From contig NZ_CP077084.1 in the NCBI RefSeq assembly GCF_014268275.3, forward strand, positions 6,134,501 through 6,198,500: a stretch of 64,000 nt of DNA. The letters are read 5' to 3'. The stretch's first letter is position 1; each line of letters starts with the position of its first letter. The translations under genes and the position numbers were made by a program. This DNA comes from Pseudomonas tritici (GTDB lineage: Bacteria; Pseudomonadota; Gammaproteobacteria; Pseudomonadales; Pseudomonadaceae). Positions 26,790 through 34,182 of the stretch are shown here, piece after piece. The notes beneath the pieces were generated by a model. It saw nothing but the letters and a program-made list of their open reading frames with translations. It had not been told where the DNA came from and did not search any database.

Positions 26790-26861
26790 CATTTGGTGGT
26801 GCTTGCTGGAGGCGTTACCAGATGTTGCATAGTCAACTTTTTGCGGTGGAGCTGATGGCCT

Positions 26862-26886
26862 CTTCGCGAGCAAGCCCGCTCCCACA
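26862..26886. repeat. Single REP
   Basis: CTTCGCGAGCAAGCC and CGCTCCCACA form one arm only, with no inverted partner. It lies between ubiI and the iron transporter. Confidence 0.75.
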
Positions 26887-26904
26887 GGGGACCGGGCGTC
26901 AATG

Positions 26905-28128
26905 TCAGGGTTTTGCCAGGTCAGGAAGATCGCCGGTCAGGCCCAGCGCCTGGCGTACAAACACGGCCTTGGCTTCGGGCATCTGGTCGACCAGCTTCAA
27001 CCCCGCGTTGCGCAGCCAGCGCAGCGGCAATTGGTCGGCCTGGAACAGTCGCTCAAAGCCTTCCATTGCCCCCATCAACGCCAGGTTGTGCGGCATGCGT
27101 CGGCGTTCGTAGCGGCTCAGCACTTTCACATCCGCCAGGCGCTCACCGCGCTCGGTCGCCGACAACAGCACTTCAGCCAGTGTCGCTGCGTCAAGAAAGC
27201 CCAGGTTCACGCCCTGCCCCGCCAATGGATGGATGACGTGGGCCGCGTCGCCGATCAATGCCAGGCCTTCGGCCACGTAGCATTTGGCGTGACGCTGGCG
27301 CAACGGCACACAAACGCGCGGGTCGGCGCTCAGCACTGTGCCGAGCCGGCCTTCAAAAGCCCGCTCCAGTTCACGGCAGAAGCTTTGATCATCCAGCGCC
27401 ATCAGGCGCTCAGACTCAGCGGGCGTGGTCGACCAGACAATCGAGCACCAATCCTCCTGCCCATCCCGCACAAGTGGCAGGAACGCCAGCGGGCCGGTAT
27501 CGGTAAAGCGTTGCCACGCCGTACGCTGGTGCGGCTCGCTGCTACGCACGCTGGTGACGATGGCGTTATGCAGGTAATCCCATTCGCGGGTCGCCGTGCC
27601 GGTCAGGCGGCGCACGGCGGAGTGGGCGCCATCGGCGGCAACCACCAACGGCGCAAGCAACTTGCGCCCATCGGCCAGGGTCAGCAGCCAGTCATCGCCG
27701 GAGCGGCGCATCTGTTCAAGACGCGCGTTGGCCAACAGGCCCAGGTCGCAGTCGTGCAGACGGTCGAGCAAGGCATCCTGAACCACGCGGTTCTCGACGA
27801 TATGCCCGAGCACCTCAGCGTGCACGCTGGCCGCCGAAAAGTGGATCTGCCCGGTGCCACTGCCGTCCCATACCTGCATCTCGCCGTAAGGGCTGGCACG
27901 GCGCGACACGATGCCGTCCCACACACCCAGGCGCTCGAGGATGCGCTGGCTGGCGGCCGACAAGGCGCTCACCCGCGGCTCGAAAGTCGCGTCAGGGTCG
28001 AACGGTTTGACACTCAGCGGGCTGCCATCGAGCAGCAGCACCTGCAGGCCACTGCCCTGCAACGCCAGCGCCAGGGCGCTTCCGACCATTCCTGCCCCGA
28101 CAACCAGCACATCTGCGCGCATGTCCAT
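26905..28128 (-). CDS. ubiI: FAD-dependent ubiquinone-biosynthesis hydroxylase (UbiI/VisC type)
   Basis: This 407-aa group A flavin monooxygenase has the FAD fold GAGMVGSALALAL at about 11-23. It also has VAADGAHSAVRR (the DG motif) and LIGDAAHVIHPLAGQGVNLGF (GD motif). UbiI hydroxylates the ring at C5 during ubiquinone synthesis. Its place two genes from ubiH in a pepP-ubiH operon matches the E. coli pepP-ubiH-ubiI order, which supports UbiI over other UbiH/COQ6 paralogues. It is separated from the DUF4442 gene by only 3 bp. Confidence 0.88.
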   Translation of the reverse strand: MDMRADVLVVGAGMVGSALALALQGSGLQVLLLDGSPLSVKPFDPDATFEPRVSALSAASQRILERLGVWDGIVSRRASPYGEMQVWDGSGTGQIHFSAASVHAEVLGHIVENRVVQDALLDRLHDCDLGLLANARLEQMRRSGDDWLLTLADGRKLLAPLVVAADGAHSAVRRLTGTATREWDYLHNAIVTSVRSSEPHQRTAWQRFTDTGPLAFLPLVRDGQEDWCSIVWSTTPAESERLMALDDQSFCRELERAFEGRLGTVLSADPRVCVPLRQRHAKCYVAEGLALIGDAAHVIHPLAGQGVNLGFLDAATLAEVLLSATERGERLADVKVLSRYERRRMPHNLALMGAMEGFERLFQADQLPLRWLRNAGLKLVDQMPEAKAVFVRQALGLTGDLPDLAKP

Positions 28129-28131
28129 GCT

Positions 28132-28617
28132 TTAAGCCTGTCTCGCTGGCGGCTTGCGCCGCACGTAAAGGGTTTTGTCGACCCGCGCCACCAGGGTGCC
28201 GGAGCCGTCATGTATCTCGACCTTGAGGTGGGGCAAGTACTTCTCGCCACCTTCGGTGTGTCGACGCACCTCATCGAGCAAGGCGTCGTCGATGGAAAAC
28301 TCGGCGTACACCGGGCCTTTGCCCGGCGAGATGAAATCGATGCTCGCGGCCTTGTCCCACACAATGTAGTCGCGGCCCAGGTTCTCCATCAGCATCAGCA
28401 TGTAGAACGGGTCGACCATCGAATACAGGCTGCCGCCGAACTGTGTGCCGACGTAATTGCGGTTGTACCAGCCCAGGCCCATGCGCACTTTGACGTGGCG
28501 AAAATCGGCGCTCATCTGCTGCACGCTGATCCCGGCGCCCAAATATGGCGGATACAGGGTCATGATCCAACGCAACAACCGCGCCTTGCCCAGGCGCTCG
28601 ATCAACCCCTTACGCAT
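28132..28617 (-). CDS. DUF4442 hotdog-fold protein
   Basis: This 161-aa protein resembles acyl-CoA thioesterase-like hotdog proteins. Its parts are VRMGLGWYNRNYVGTQFGGSLYSMVDPFYMLMLME, a long central helix region, and WDKAASIDFISPGKGPVYAEF. The family is DUF4442, of unproven activity. Its start overlaps the ubiH stop by 8 bp and its stop is 3 bp before ubiI, so it is tightly inside the ubiquinone operon. E. coli lacks it at this place. A role with an acyl or prenyl thioester is only inferred. Confidence 0.85.
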   Translation of the reverse strand: MRKGLIERLGKARLLRWIMTLYPPYLGAGISVQQMSADFRHVKVRMGLGWYNRNYVGTQFGGSLYSMVDPFYMLMLMENLGRDYIVWDKAASIDFISPGKGPVYAEFSIDDALLDEVRRHTEGGEKYLPHLKVEIHDGSGTLVARVDKTLYVRRKPPARQA

Positions 28618-29797
28618 CGGGACGCGTGCCCAGGCCCATGGCCTGACGGGCGAACCAGCGCTTGGCCGGCGGTAACAGGTCCAGGCCCAGCAGGCCTATG
28701 TTGCGGCCCAGCGCTACCAGCGGTTGGGCGCTGCCAAACAGGCGCGTGACCTGGTCGGAGAAGCCCACGGTGAGTTTCTGGTCGAGGCGCTGACGCTCGC
28801 GATAGCCCTGCAAGGTTGCCAGGTCGCCCGGTACTTGCGGCCCGGCCAGCAAGGCCTCGGCCAAGGCGTTCGCATCGCGCAGGGACAAGTTGAAGCCCTG
28901 CCCGGCAATCGGGTGCAGGCTGTGGGCGGCGTTGCCAAGGATTGCCAGGTGCGAACGCACTTGTTCCTCGGCCTCAACCAACGTCAGCGGATACAGATGA
29001 CGTGCGCCGACTTGCTTCAGGGTGCCCAGGCGGTAACCGAACACGCCCTGCAATTCACTCAAGAAGCTGCGTTCATCGAGGTTGGCCAGGCGCTGGGCAT
29101 CCATACCGATGCGCGTCCACACCAGCGCGCAACGGTTGTCCGGCAGCGGCAGCAAGGCCATTGGGCCTTCATCGGTGAAACGCTCGAATGCTTCGCCGTT
29201 ATGGGCTTCGCTTGGGGTTATGTTGGCGATCAGCGCGCTCTGGTTATACGGGCGGGTTTTAACGCCGATGCCCAGTTGCTCGCGCAAGCCGGAACGGCCG
29301 CCATCGGCCAGCACCGCGAGGTCGCATTCCAGCACGGTTTCATCGTTGAGGGTAAGACGGTAGCCATCGGACAGCGGCTCCATGCGCGTGACTTCCGCCG
29401 GGCAGCGCCAACTGACCACGTCTTTATCCAGGCCTTGCCACAGGCACTGGCCCAGCCAGGCGTTTTCCACCACGTAACCAAGGGCGGGCACGCCCTCTTC
29501 CATGGCCGACAAACGCGCCGTGGAGAAGCGCCCACGGTCGGACACATGGATCTGCTTGATCGGTTCGGCGCGGCGGGAAATGTCCTGCCACAGGCCCAAA
29601 CGCTGATAGATCTGCCGGGCGCCGAAGGACAGCGCCGAAGAGCGCGCGTCGTAGCTCGGCTGGTAGCTGTCGCCCGGCGCGAACGGTTCGATCAGCACGA
29701 TCTTCCAACCGCGCGCCTTGGCCCCCGCCTGCAACGCCAACGCCAGGCTGGCACCGACCAGGCCGCCGCCGATGATCGCCAGGTTGACCCGGCTCAT
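28610..29797 (-). CDS. ubiH: 2-octaprenyl-6-methoxyphenol hydroxylase (ubiquinone biosynthesis)
   Basis: This 395-aa flavin monooxygenase has the FAD motif GGGLVGASLALAL near the N-terminus, LADGGRSGLREQ (DG motif) and ILGNAAHSLHPIAGQGFNLSLRD. It hydroxylates C1 of the quinone ring. Its start overlaps the pepP stop by 4 bp. Identification as UbiH rather than UbiI follows the operon order pepP-ubiH. Confidence 0.92.
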   Translation of the reverse strand: MSRVNLAIIGGGLVGASLALALQAGAKARGWKIVLIEPFAPGDSYQPSYDARSSALSFGARQIYQRLGLWQDISRRAEPIKQIHVSDRGRFSTARLSAMEEGVPALGYVVENAWLGQCLWQGLDKDVVSWRCPAEVTRMEPLSDGYRLTLNDETVLECDLAVLADGGRSGLREQLGIGVKTRPYNQSALIANITPSEAHNGEAFERFTDEGPMALLPLPDNRCALVWTRIGMDAQRLANLDERSFLSELQGVFGYRLGTLKQVGARHLYPLTLVEAEEQVRSHLAILGNAAHSLHPIAGQGFNLSLRDANALAEALLAGPQVPGDLATLQGYRERQRLDQKLTVGFSDQVTRLFGSAQPLVALGRNIGLLGLDLLPPAKRWFARQAMGLGTRPDA

Positions 29798-31116
29798 CGC
29801 GCAGCCGCCATCAGCGCTTCAATATCGGCGACGGTCTTGGGCACGCCGCCGGTCAGGATTTCACAGCCTTGCTTGGTTACCACCACGTCGTCCTCGATGC
29901 GTACGCCAATGCCACGCCATTTCTTTGCCACGTTCTGATTGTCCGGCGAGATGTAGATCCCCGGCTCAACGGTCAACGCCATGCCAACTTCCAGCACACG
30001 CCATTCTCCGCCCACTTTGTACTCGCCCACATCATGCACATCCATGCCCAGCCAGTGGCCGGCGCGGTGCATATAGAAGGGTTTGTAGGCTTCACTGGCG
30101 ATAAGTTCGTCGACGTCGCCCTGCAACAACCCCAGCTTCACCAGCCCGGCGGTAATGACGTGCACTGTGGCCTCGTGGGCCTGGTTCCAATGCTTGTTGG
30201 GGGCGATCTGGGCAAAGGCGGCTTCCTGGGAGGCCAGCACAATCTCGTAGATTGCCTTCTGCTCGGGCGAAAACTTGCCGTTGATCGGCCAGGTACGGGT
30301 GATGTCACTGGCGTAGCAGTCGATCTCGCAACCGGCGTCGATCAGCACCAGATCACCGTCCTTGAGCAACGCATCATTCTGCTGGTAATGCAGGATGCAG
30401 CTGTTGCGCCCGGCGGCGACGATGGAGCCATAAGCCGGCATTTTCGCGCCGCCCTTGCGAAATTCGTAGTCCAGCTCGGCTTCCAGGCTGAACTCGTGCA
30501 AACCGGCCCGGCTGGCCTGCATCGCCCGCACATGGGCGGCGCAGGAGATTCGTGCGGCCTCGCGCATCACCTTCACTTCTGCCGCCGATTTATACAGACG
30601 CATGTCGTGGAGCAGATGATCCAGAGCAACGAATTCGTTCGGTGGCTGGGCGCCGAGGTGCGCTTTAGAGCGGATCACGTTGATCCACTCCATCAGGTGC
30701 CGGTCGAATTCGGCGTTGCTGCCCATGGCCGAATACACCCGGTCGCGGCCTTCGATCAGGCCGGGCAGGATGTCGTCGATATCGGTGATCGGGAAGGCAT
30801 CGTCGGCGCCAAAGTCGCGGATTGCGCCTTCGGTGCCGGCACGCAGGCCGTCCCACAGTTCGCGTTCGGCATTGCGTTCGCGGCAGAACAGCACGTACTC
30901 GCCGTGCTGGCGGCCGGGCATCAGCACGATCACCGCTTGCGGCTCGGGGAAACCGCTCAGGTACTGGAAATCGCTGTCCTGGCGGTACACGTGTTCGACA
31001 TCACGGTTGCGGATCGCCACGGCGGCGGCCGGCAGGATCGCGATGCTGTTGGGTTCCATCTGCGCCATGAGCGCCTTGCGGCGCCGCGTGTATTCCGCTC
31101 GGGGGATATGAATCAT
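29794..31116 (-). CDS. pepP: Xaa-Pro aminopeptidase P
   Basis: This 440-aa M24B metallopeptidase has an N-terminal aminopeptidase P domain (to about 170). The pita-bread domain supplies metal ligands in LIDAGCEIDCYASDITRTW (two Asp), HRAGHWLGMDVHD (His), TVEPGIY (Glu) and GVRIEDDVVV (Glu). It releases N-terminal residues next to proline in the cytoplasm. It is the second gene of the ygfB-pepP-ubiH-ubiI order known from E. coli and lies 20 bp after ygfB. Confidence 0.96.
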   Translation of the reverse strand: MIHIPRAEYTRRRKALMAQMEPNSIAILPAAAVAIRNRDVEHVYRQDSDFQYLSGFPEPQAVIVLMPGRQHGEYVLFCRERNAERELWDGLRAGTEGAIRDFGADDAFPITDIDDILPGLIEGRDRVYSAMGSNAEFDRHLMEWINVIRSKAHLGAQPPNEFVALDHLLHDMRLYKSAAEVKVMREAARISCAAHVRAMQASRAGLHEFSLEAELDYEFRKGGAKMPAYGSIVAAGRNSCILHYQQNDALLKDGDLVLIDAGCEIDCYASDITRTWPINGKFSPEQKAIYEIVLASQEAAFAQIAPNKHWNQAHEATVHVITAGLVKLGLLQGDVDELIASEAYKPFYMHRAGHWLGMDVHDVGEYKVGGEWRVLEVGMALTVEPGIYISPDNQNVAKKWRGIGVRIEDDVVVTKQGCEILTGGVPKTVADIEALMAAAR

Positions 31117-31136
31117 GGACAGATGGGCTTCCTTTC

Positions 31137-31694
31137 TTAATGCAGCGACGGCTTGGGTGCAGCGGGTTCAGCAGACTTCTTGGTCTCTGTGAACAGCAGC
31201 AGCGGCGCGACGCGCAGGTATTCCATCACCTCCATGTAGTCGCCTTCACCGTCCTCGGATTCTTCCAGAGCGTCTTGCACCTGGGAGATGGCTGCCAGGT
31301 CCTGCAACACTTCCTTGGCGTCGGTGCTCAGTTCCAGGCCGCCGGCGTTTACGCCAAAGCCGTGGAGGAAACCTTGGCACCATTGGCCCAAGGCAGCAGC
31401 GCGTTCGGTGAGCGGCGCGTCGTCGGTCGGCAGCAGCAGGACCACAGTGACGTCATCACCGGTCAGCTCGCCCTTGACCATCTCTTGCAAGCCGATCAGC
31501 GCGTTACGCACGTTGTCGGTCGGCTCGGTTTCGAGCAGCTCGGCCACATCGGCCAGCCAGTTATCAGCGTCAAAGCCAACGCCGGTGCAACTACGGCCCA
31601 GCAGCACGCCGTGCAGTTCGGCAGGCGAGCAGGGGTGGCCGCTGGTGCTCAGCAGTTTGGAAAAAGCATCGTACGGGGAGTTCTGAATAGGCAT
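31137..31694 (-). CDS. ygfB: UPF0149 (YgfB/YecA-like) protein
   Basis: This 185-aa all-helical acidic protein ([33 protein letters not shown]) matches the UPF0149/YgfB family. It has [11 protein letters not shown] and [21 protein letters not shown] as recognisable blocks. In P. aeruginosa YgfB has been linked to control of ampDh3 and beta-lactam resistance; whether that applies here is inference. It heads the pepP-ubi operon and diverges from the cell-division genes at 31833. No C-terminal SEC zinc motif is present, which separates it from longer YecA proteins. Confidence 0.9.
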   Translation of the reverse strand: MPIQNSPYDAFSKLLSTSGHPCSPAELHGVLLGRSCTGVGFDADNWLADVAELLETEPTDNVRNALIGLQEMVKGELTGDDVTVVLLLPTDDAPLTERAAALGQWCQGFLHGFGVNAGGLELSTDAKEVLQDLAAISQVQDALEESEDGEGDYMEVMEYLRVAPLLLFTETKKSAEPAAPKPSLH

Positions 31695-31832
31695 GGTGAG
31701 CTAGGCGCCAGACGGCGCAATGTCTAGAATGGAGCGTTGTATCCTAGCACCGGCAGACGTACCAAGACTATCAAGGGCGTCAGATCGTTTATCCTGCAGT
31801 TGCCATTCATCAGACAAATCCAGTGGAACCCA

Positions 31833-32042
31833 ATGGAAGACACCGACCTGCAAGCGCTGATGGCCAGACTCGAATTGCTAATTACCCGGGTCGAGCAACT
31901 AAAGAGTCAAAACGGACTCCTATTAGCTCAGGAAAAGACCTGGCGCGAGGAACGCGCTCACCTCATTGAAAAAAACGAAATCGCCCGGCGTAAGGTCGAA
32001 TCGATGATTTCGCGCCTGAAGGCCCTGGAGCAAGACTCATGA
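31833..32042 (+). CDS. ZapB-like coiled-coil protein (TIGR02449 family)
   Basis: This 69-aa protein (MEDTDLQALMARLELLITRVEQLKSQN) is almost entirely a heptad-repeat coiled coil. It is the gene that usually precedes zapA in pseudomonads and overlaps it by 4 bp (ATGA). A role as a ZapB-like division partner of ZapA is suggested by size, coiled coil and coupling, but not shown. The start at 31833 is the first ATG with homology; an upstream in-frame ATG at 31737 would add unconserved sequence. Confidence 0.85.
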   Translation: MEDTDLQALMARLELLITRVEQLKSQNGLLLAQEKTWREERAHLIEKNEIARRKVESMISRLKALEQDS

Positions 32043-32356
32043 GTTCAAGCAATAGCGTCACCGTGCAGATCCTCGACAAAGAATATTCGATCATCTGTCC
32101 CCAGGAAGAGCGCAGCAACCTGGTGAGCGCCGCCCGCTACCTGGATGGCAAGATGCGTGAAATCCGCAGCAGCGGCAAAGTGATCGGCGCCGACCGCATC
32201 GCCGTGATGGCCGCGCTGAATATTACTCACGATTTACTGCATAAGCAGGAACGCCCTGACGTGCAGGCCAGCGGCTCCACCCGTGAGCAGGTGCGTGACC
32301 TGCTGGAGCGTGTTGATCTGGCGCTTTCCAGCGACACAGACGCACCCAAGGGCTGA
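32039..32356 (+). CDS. zapA: Cell division protein ZapA
   Basis: This 105-aa protein has the ZapA head (VTVQILDKEYSIICPQEERSNLVSAARYLDGKM), RIAVMAALNITHDLL, and a C-terminal coiled coil. It crosslinks FtsZ protofilaments at the division ring. It is translationally coupled to the coiled-coil gene upstream, and the 6S RNA gene follows, as in many gammaproteobacteria. Confidence 0.95.
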   Translation: MSSSNSVTVQILDKEYSIICPQEERSNLVSAARYLDGKMREIRSSGKVIGADRIAVMAALNITHDLLHKQERPDVQASGSTREQVRDLLERVDLALSSDTDAPKG

Positions 32357-32375
32357 TTGCCGCGACTGTTTAAGG

Positions 32376-32381
32376 TATACT
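32376..32381 (+). promoter_or_regulatory. -10 box of the 6S RNA promoter
   Basis: TATACT about 9 bases before the expected 6S RNA 5' end. The -35 element is weak. Confidence 0.55.
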
Positions 32382-32388
32382 CGCCCCA

Positions 32389-32565
32389 CTCCCTGGCGTG
32401 TTTGCCAGTCGGCGATGTCCCTGAGCCGATTCGCACTACCCTGGAAGTTGCACGTTGGGCTGGTGTGCATGTCCGCTAGACGGAAAGCCTTAAAGCCTAC
32501 TGCATCTTCCACCTTGAACTTTCGGGTTCAAGGGCTAAGTCGACAGCGGCTCTGTCGGGGAGCCT
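32389..32565 (+). ncRNA. ssrS: 6S RNA
   Basis: The sequence between zapA and the folate cyclo-ligase gene matches the Pseudomonas 6S RNA as I remember it. It starts near CTCCCTGGCGTGTTTGCCAG, contains GTGCATGTCCGCTAGACGG and the hairpin CCTTGAACTTTCGGGTTCAAGG, and ends near GTCGGGGAGCC. 6S RNA binds sigma70-RNA polymerase in stationary phase. The zapA-ssrS-ygfA order is conserved from E. coli to Pseudomonas. Ends are approximate. Confidence 0.9.
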
Positions 32566-32579
32566 GAATTCCCAAACTC

Positions 32580-32608
32580 AATGCCAGTCCTCGGACTGGC
32601 ATTGTTTT
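32580..32608 (+). terminator. Terminator hairpin after 6S RNA
   Basis: AATGCCAGTCC-TC-GGACTGGCATTGTTTT. It lies just before the cyclo-ligase start at 32623, so some read-through from ssrS probably expresses that gene. Confidence 0.75.
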
Positions 32609-32622
32609 ATGAGCCGGAAACC

Positions 32623-33252
32623 ATGACCGAACCTGCGCCGCTTTCCCGTCCGCAACTTCGACGCATGTTGCGCCAGGCCCGCCGCGCCCTCACGCCGAGC
32701 GAGCAGCGCAAGGCCGCCCACGGCCTGTATCGGCAACTGGCACAGCACCCGCTGTTTCGCCGGGCCAAACATATCTCTTTGTATCTACCGACGGACGGTG
32801 AAATCGATCCGCGCTTGCTGCTGCGCGCAGCCCAGCGCCGGGGCAAGGCCACGTACCTGCCGGTACTCAGCGCCTGGCCGCGGACCAAGATGGTGTTCCA
32901 GCGCGTAAGGCCTGGGGAAAAACTGCTGCCGAACCGTTTTCGCATTCTGGAGCCACGGGTGAATATCAGCCGCCAACGCAAGGTCTGGGCATTGGACCTG
33001 GTGCTGCTGCCATTGGTGGGGTTCGATGATGCCGGTGGGCGACTGGGCATGGGCGGCGGGTTTTACGACCGTAGCCTGGCCTACCTGGCGCGCCGCCAGA
33101 GCTGGCGCAAGCCGACGCTGCTGGGCCTGGCCCATGAATGCCAGAAAGTCGATCGTTTGGCGCAAGCGAGCTGGGACGTGCCGTTGGCTGGCACCGTAAC
33201 AGATAAGACTTGGTATATCGCACAGACGCCACTGGAATCAGCGGCGCCTTGA
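32623..33252 (+). CDS. 5-formyltetrahydrofolate cyclo-ligase
   Basis: This 209-aa protein (MTEPAPLSRPQLRRMLRQARRAL) has the family signature LVLLPLVGFDDAGGRLGMGGGFYDRSL. It also has the N-terminal basic RRMLRQARRALTPSEQ. It converts 5-formyl-THF to 5,10-methenyl-THF with ATP. The start is the ATG at 32623; the in-frame ATG at 32581 lies inside the 6S terminator stem. E. coli ygfA (fau) occupies the same position after ssrS, and there the product has been tied to persister formation. Confidence 0.94.
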   Translation: MTEPAPLSRPQLRRMLRQARRALTPSEQRKAAHGLYRQLAQHPLFRRAKHISLYLPTDGEIDPRLLLRAAQRRGKATYLPVLSAWPRTKMVFQRVRPGEKLLPNRFRILEPRVNISRQRKVWALDLVLLPLVGFDDAGGRLGMGGGFYDRSLAYLARRQSWRKPTLLGLAHECQKVDRLAQASWDVPLAGTVTDKTWYIAQTPLESAAP

Positions 33253-33259
33253 GGAAGAG

Positions 33260-33409
33260 TTAACGCTTGAACGGTTGCGGCTGCTGCTGAGCCAGTTCAA
33301 CGGGAGCATCGGTCTTGTTCGACCACAAGCTTTGGGCATACCCGGTGGTCACGACGCCCAGACCAAACAAAATCACCAAAATCCATAGTAAATCCGGTTT
33401 ACGTTGCAT
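33260..33409 (-). CDS. Small single-pass membrane protein
   Basis: This 49-aa protein (MQRKPDLLWILVILFGLGVVTTGYAQSLW) has one transmembrane helix at about 8-24. A short Gln/Pro-rich tail follows, ending QQQPQPFKR. It ends 8 bp from the convergent cyclo-ligase. The ATG at 33409 follows a G-rich GGGGGG site. It is a conserved type of small hypothetical in pseudomonads, with no known role. Confidence 0.7.
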   Translation of the reverse strand: MQRKPDLLWILVILFGLGVVTTGYAQSLWSNKTDAPVELAQQQPQPFKR

Positions 33410-33604
33410 CGATTGCCCCCCTGCAGGCACCTCGTACACGATGACAACAACGTTCCAAAGAAGTCCGTTGCAGCTGCGCCAAGCTTTAAAAGCCGGCATT
33501 CTGCGGTAACGTGAACCAACACGCAAACCTTGGCGCCAACCGACTGTCGGTTTGTCATCAAATTGCCTGACAACTTACCCACTCCCTGTTTCAGGAGCCC
33601 AAAA

Positions 33605-34054
33605 ATGGCCTATTGGCTGATGAAATCCGAGCCCGACGAACTCTCGATCAACGGCCTGGAAAAGCTCGGTGAAGCGCGCTGGGACGGGGTGCGTAACTAC
33701 CAGGCACGCAACTTTTTGCGCGCGATGGCGGTGGGTGACGAGTTTTTCTTTTACCACTCCAGCTGCCCCGAGCCTGGCATTGCCGGCATCGGCAAAATCG
33801 TCGAGGCGGCCTATCCGGACCCCACCGCGCTGGAACCAGAAAGCCACTATTTCGACGCCAAGGCCACCTCGGAAAAAAACCCGTGGAGTGCGATCAACGT
33901 CGCGCACCTGCAAACCTTTCCCAAGGTACTGGGCCTGGGCTACCTGAAACAGCAAGCCGCCCTCGCCGAACTGCCCCTTGTGCAAAAAGGCAGCCGGCTT
34001 TCGGTAATGCCGGTGACCCCTGAACAGTGGACGGCAGTGCTGGCGCTGCGTTAA
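33605..34054 (+). CDS. EVE-domain protein
   Basis: This 149-aa protein (MAYWLMKSEPDELSINGLEKLGEARWDGVRNYQARNFL) is a single EVE domain. The PUA-like fold is shown by WDGVRNYQARN and DEFFFYHSS. EVE domains are related to YTH domains and bind modified bases in RNA or DNA. The SD CAGGAGCCC is present and the start at 33605 gives the usual family length. It stands alone. Confidence 0.93.
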   Translation: MAYWLMKSEPDELSINGLEKLGEARWDGVRNYQARNFLRAMAVGDEFFFYHSSCPEPGIAGIGKIVEAAYPDPTALEPESHYFDAKATSEKNPWSAINVAHLQTFPKVLGLGYLKQQAALAELPLVQKGSRLSVMPVTPEQWTAVLALR

Positions 34055-34071
34055 CCCCCGCATCAGCAGGA

Positions 34072-34088
34072 ACGAGCTTGCTCGCGAA
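34072..34088. repeat. REP remnant
   Basis: ACGAGCTTGCTCGCGAA is the tail half of a REP; the GTGGGAG head is lost. Confidence 0.5.
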
Positions 34089-34182
34089 ATAAGCAGACTT
34101 ACACCTGTCCGAACGGCCAGTCGTCGCGCTCGCCAGGTTGGGGCAGAATCAGTGCCCCACCCACTGAGCAAAGGAAGCCCAC

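Noticed and set aside
24601..28749. Very long open frames on the plus strand opposite the iron transporter and ubiI/ubiH genes (about 610 codons each).
   Set aside because: They are antisense shadows of GC-rich genes with third-position bias; no domain motifs, no ribosome sites, and the minus-strand genes have clear family matches.
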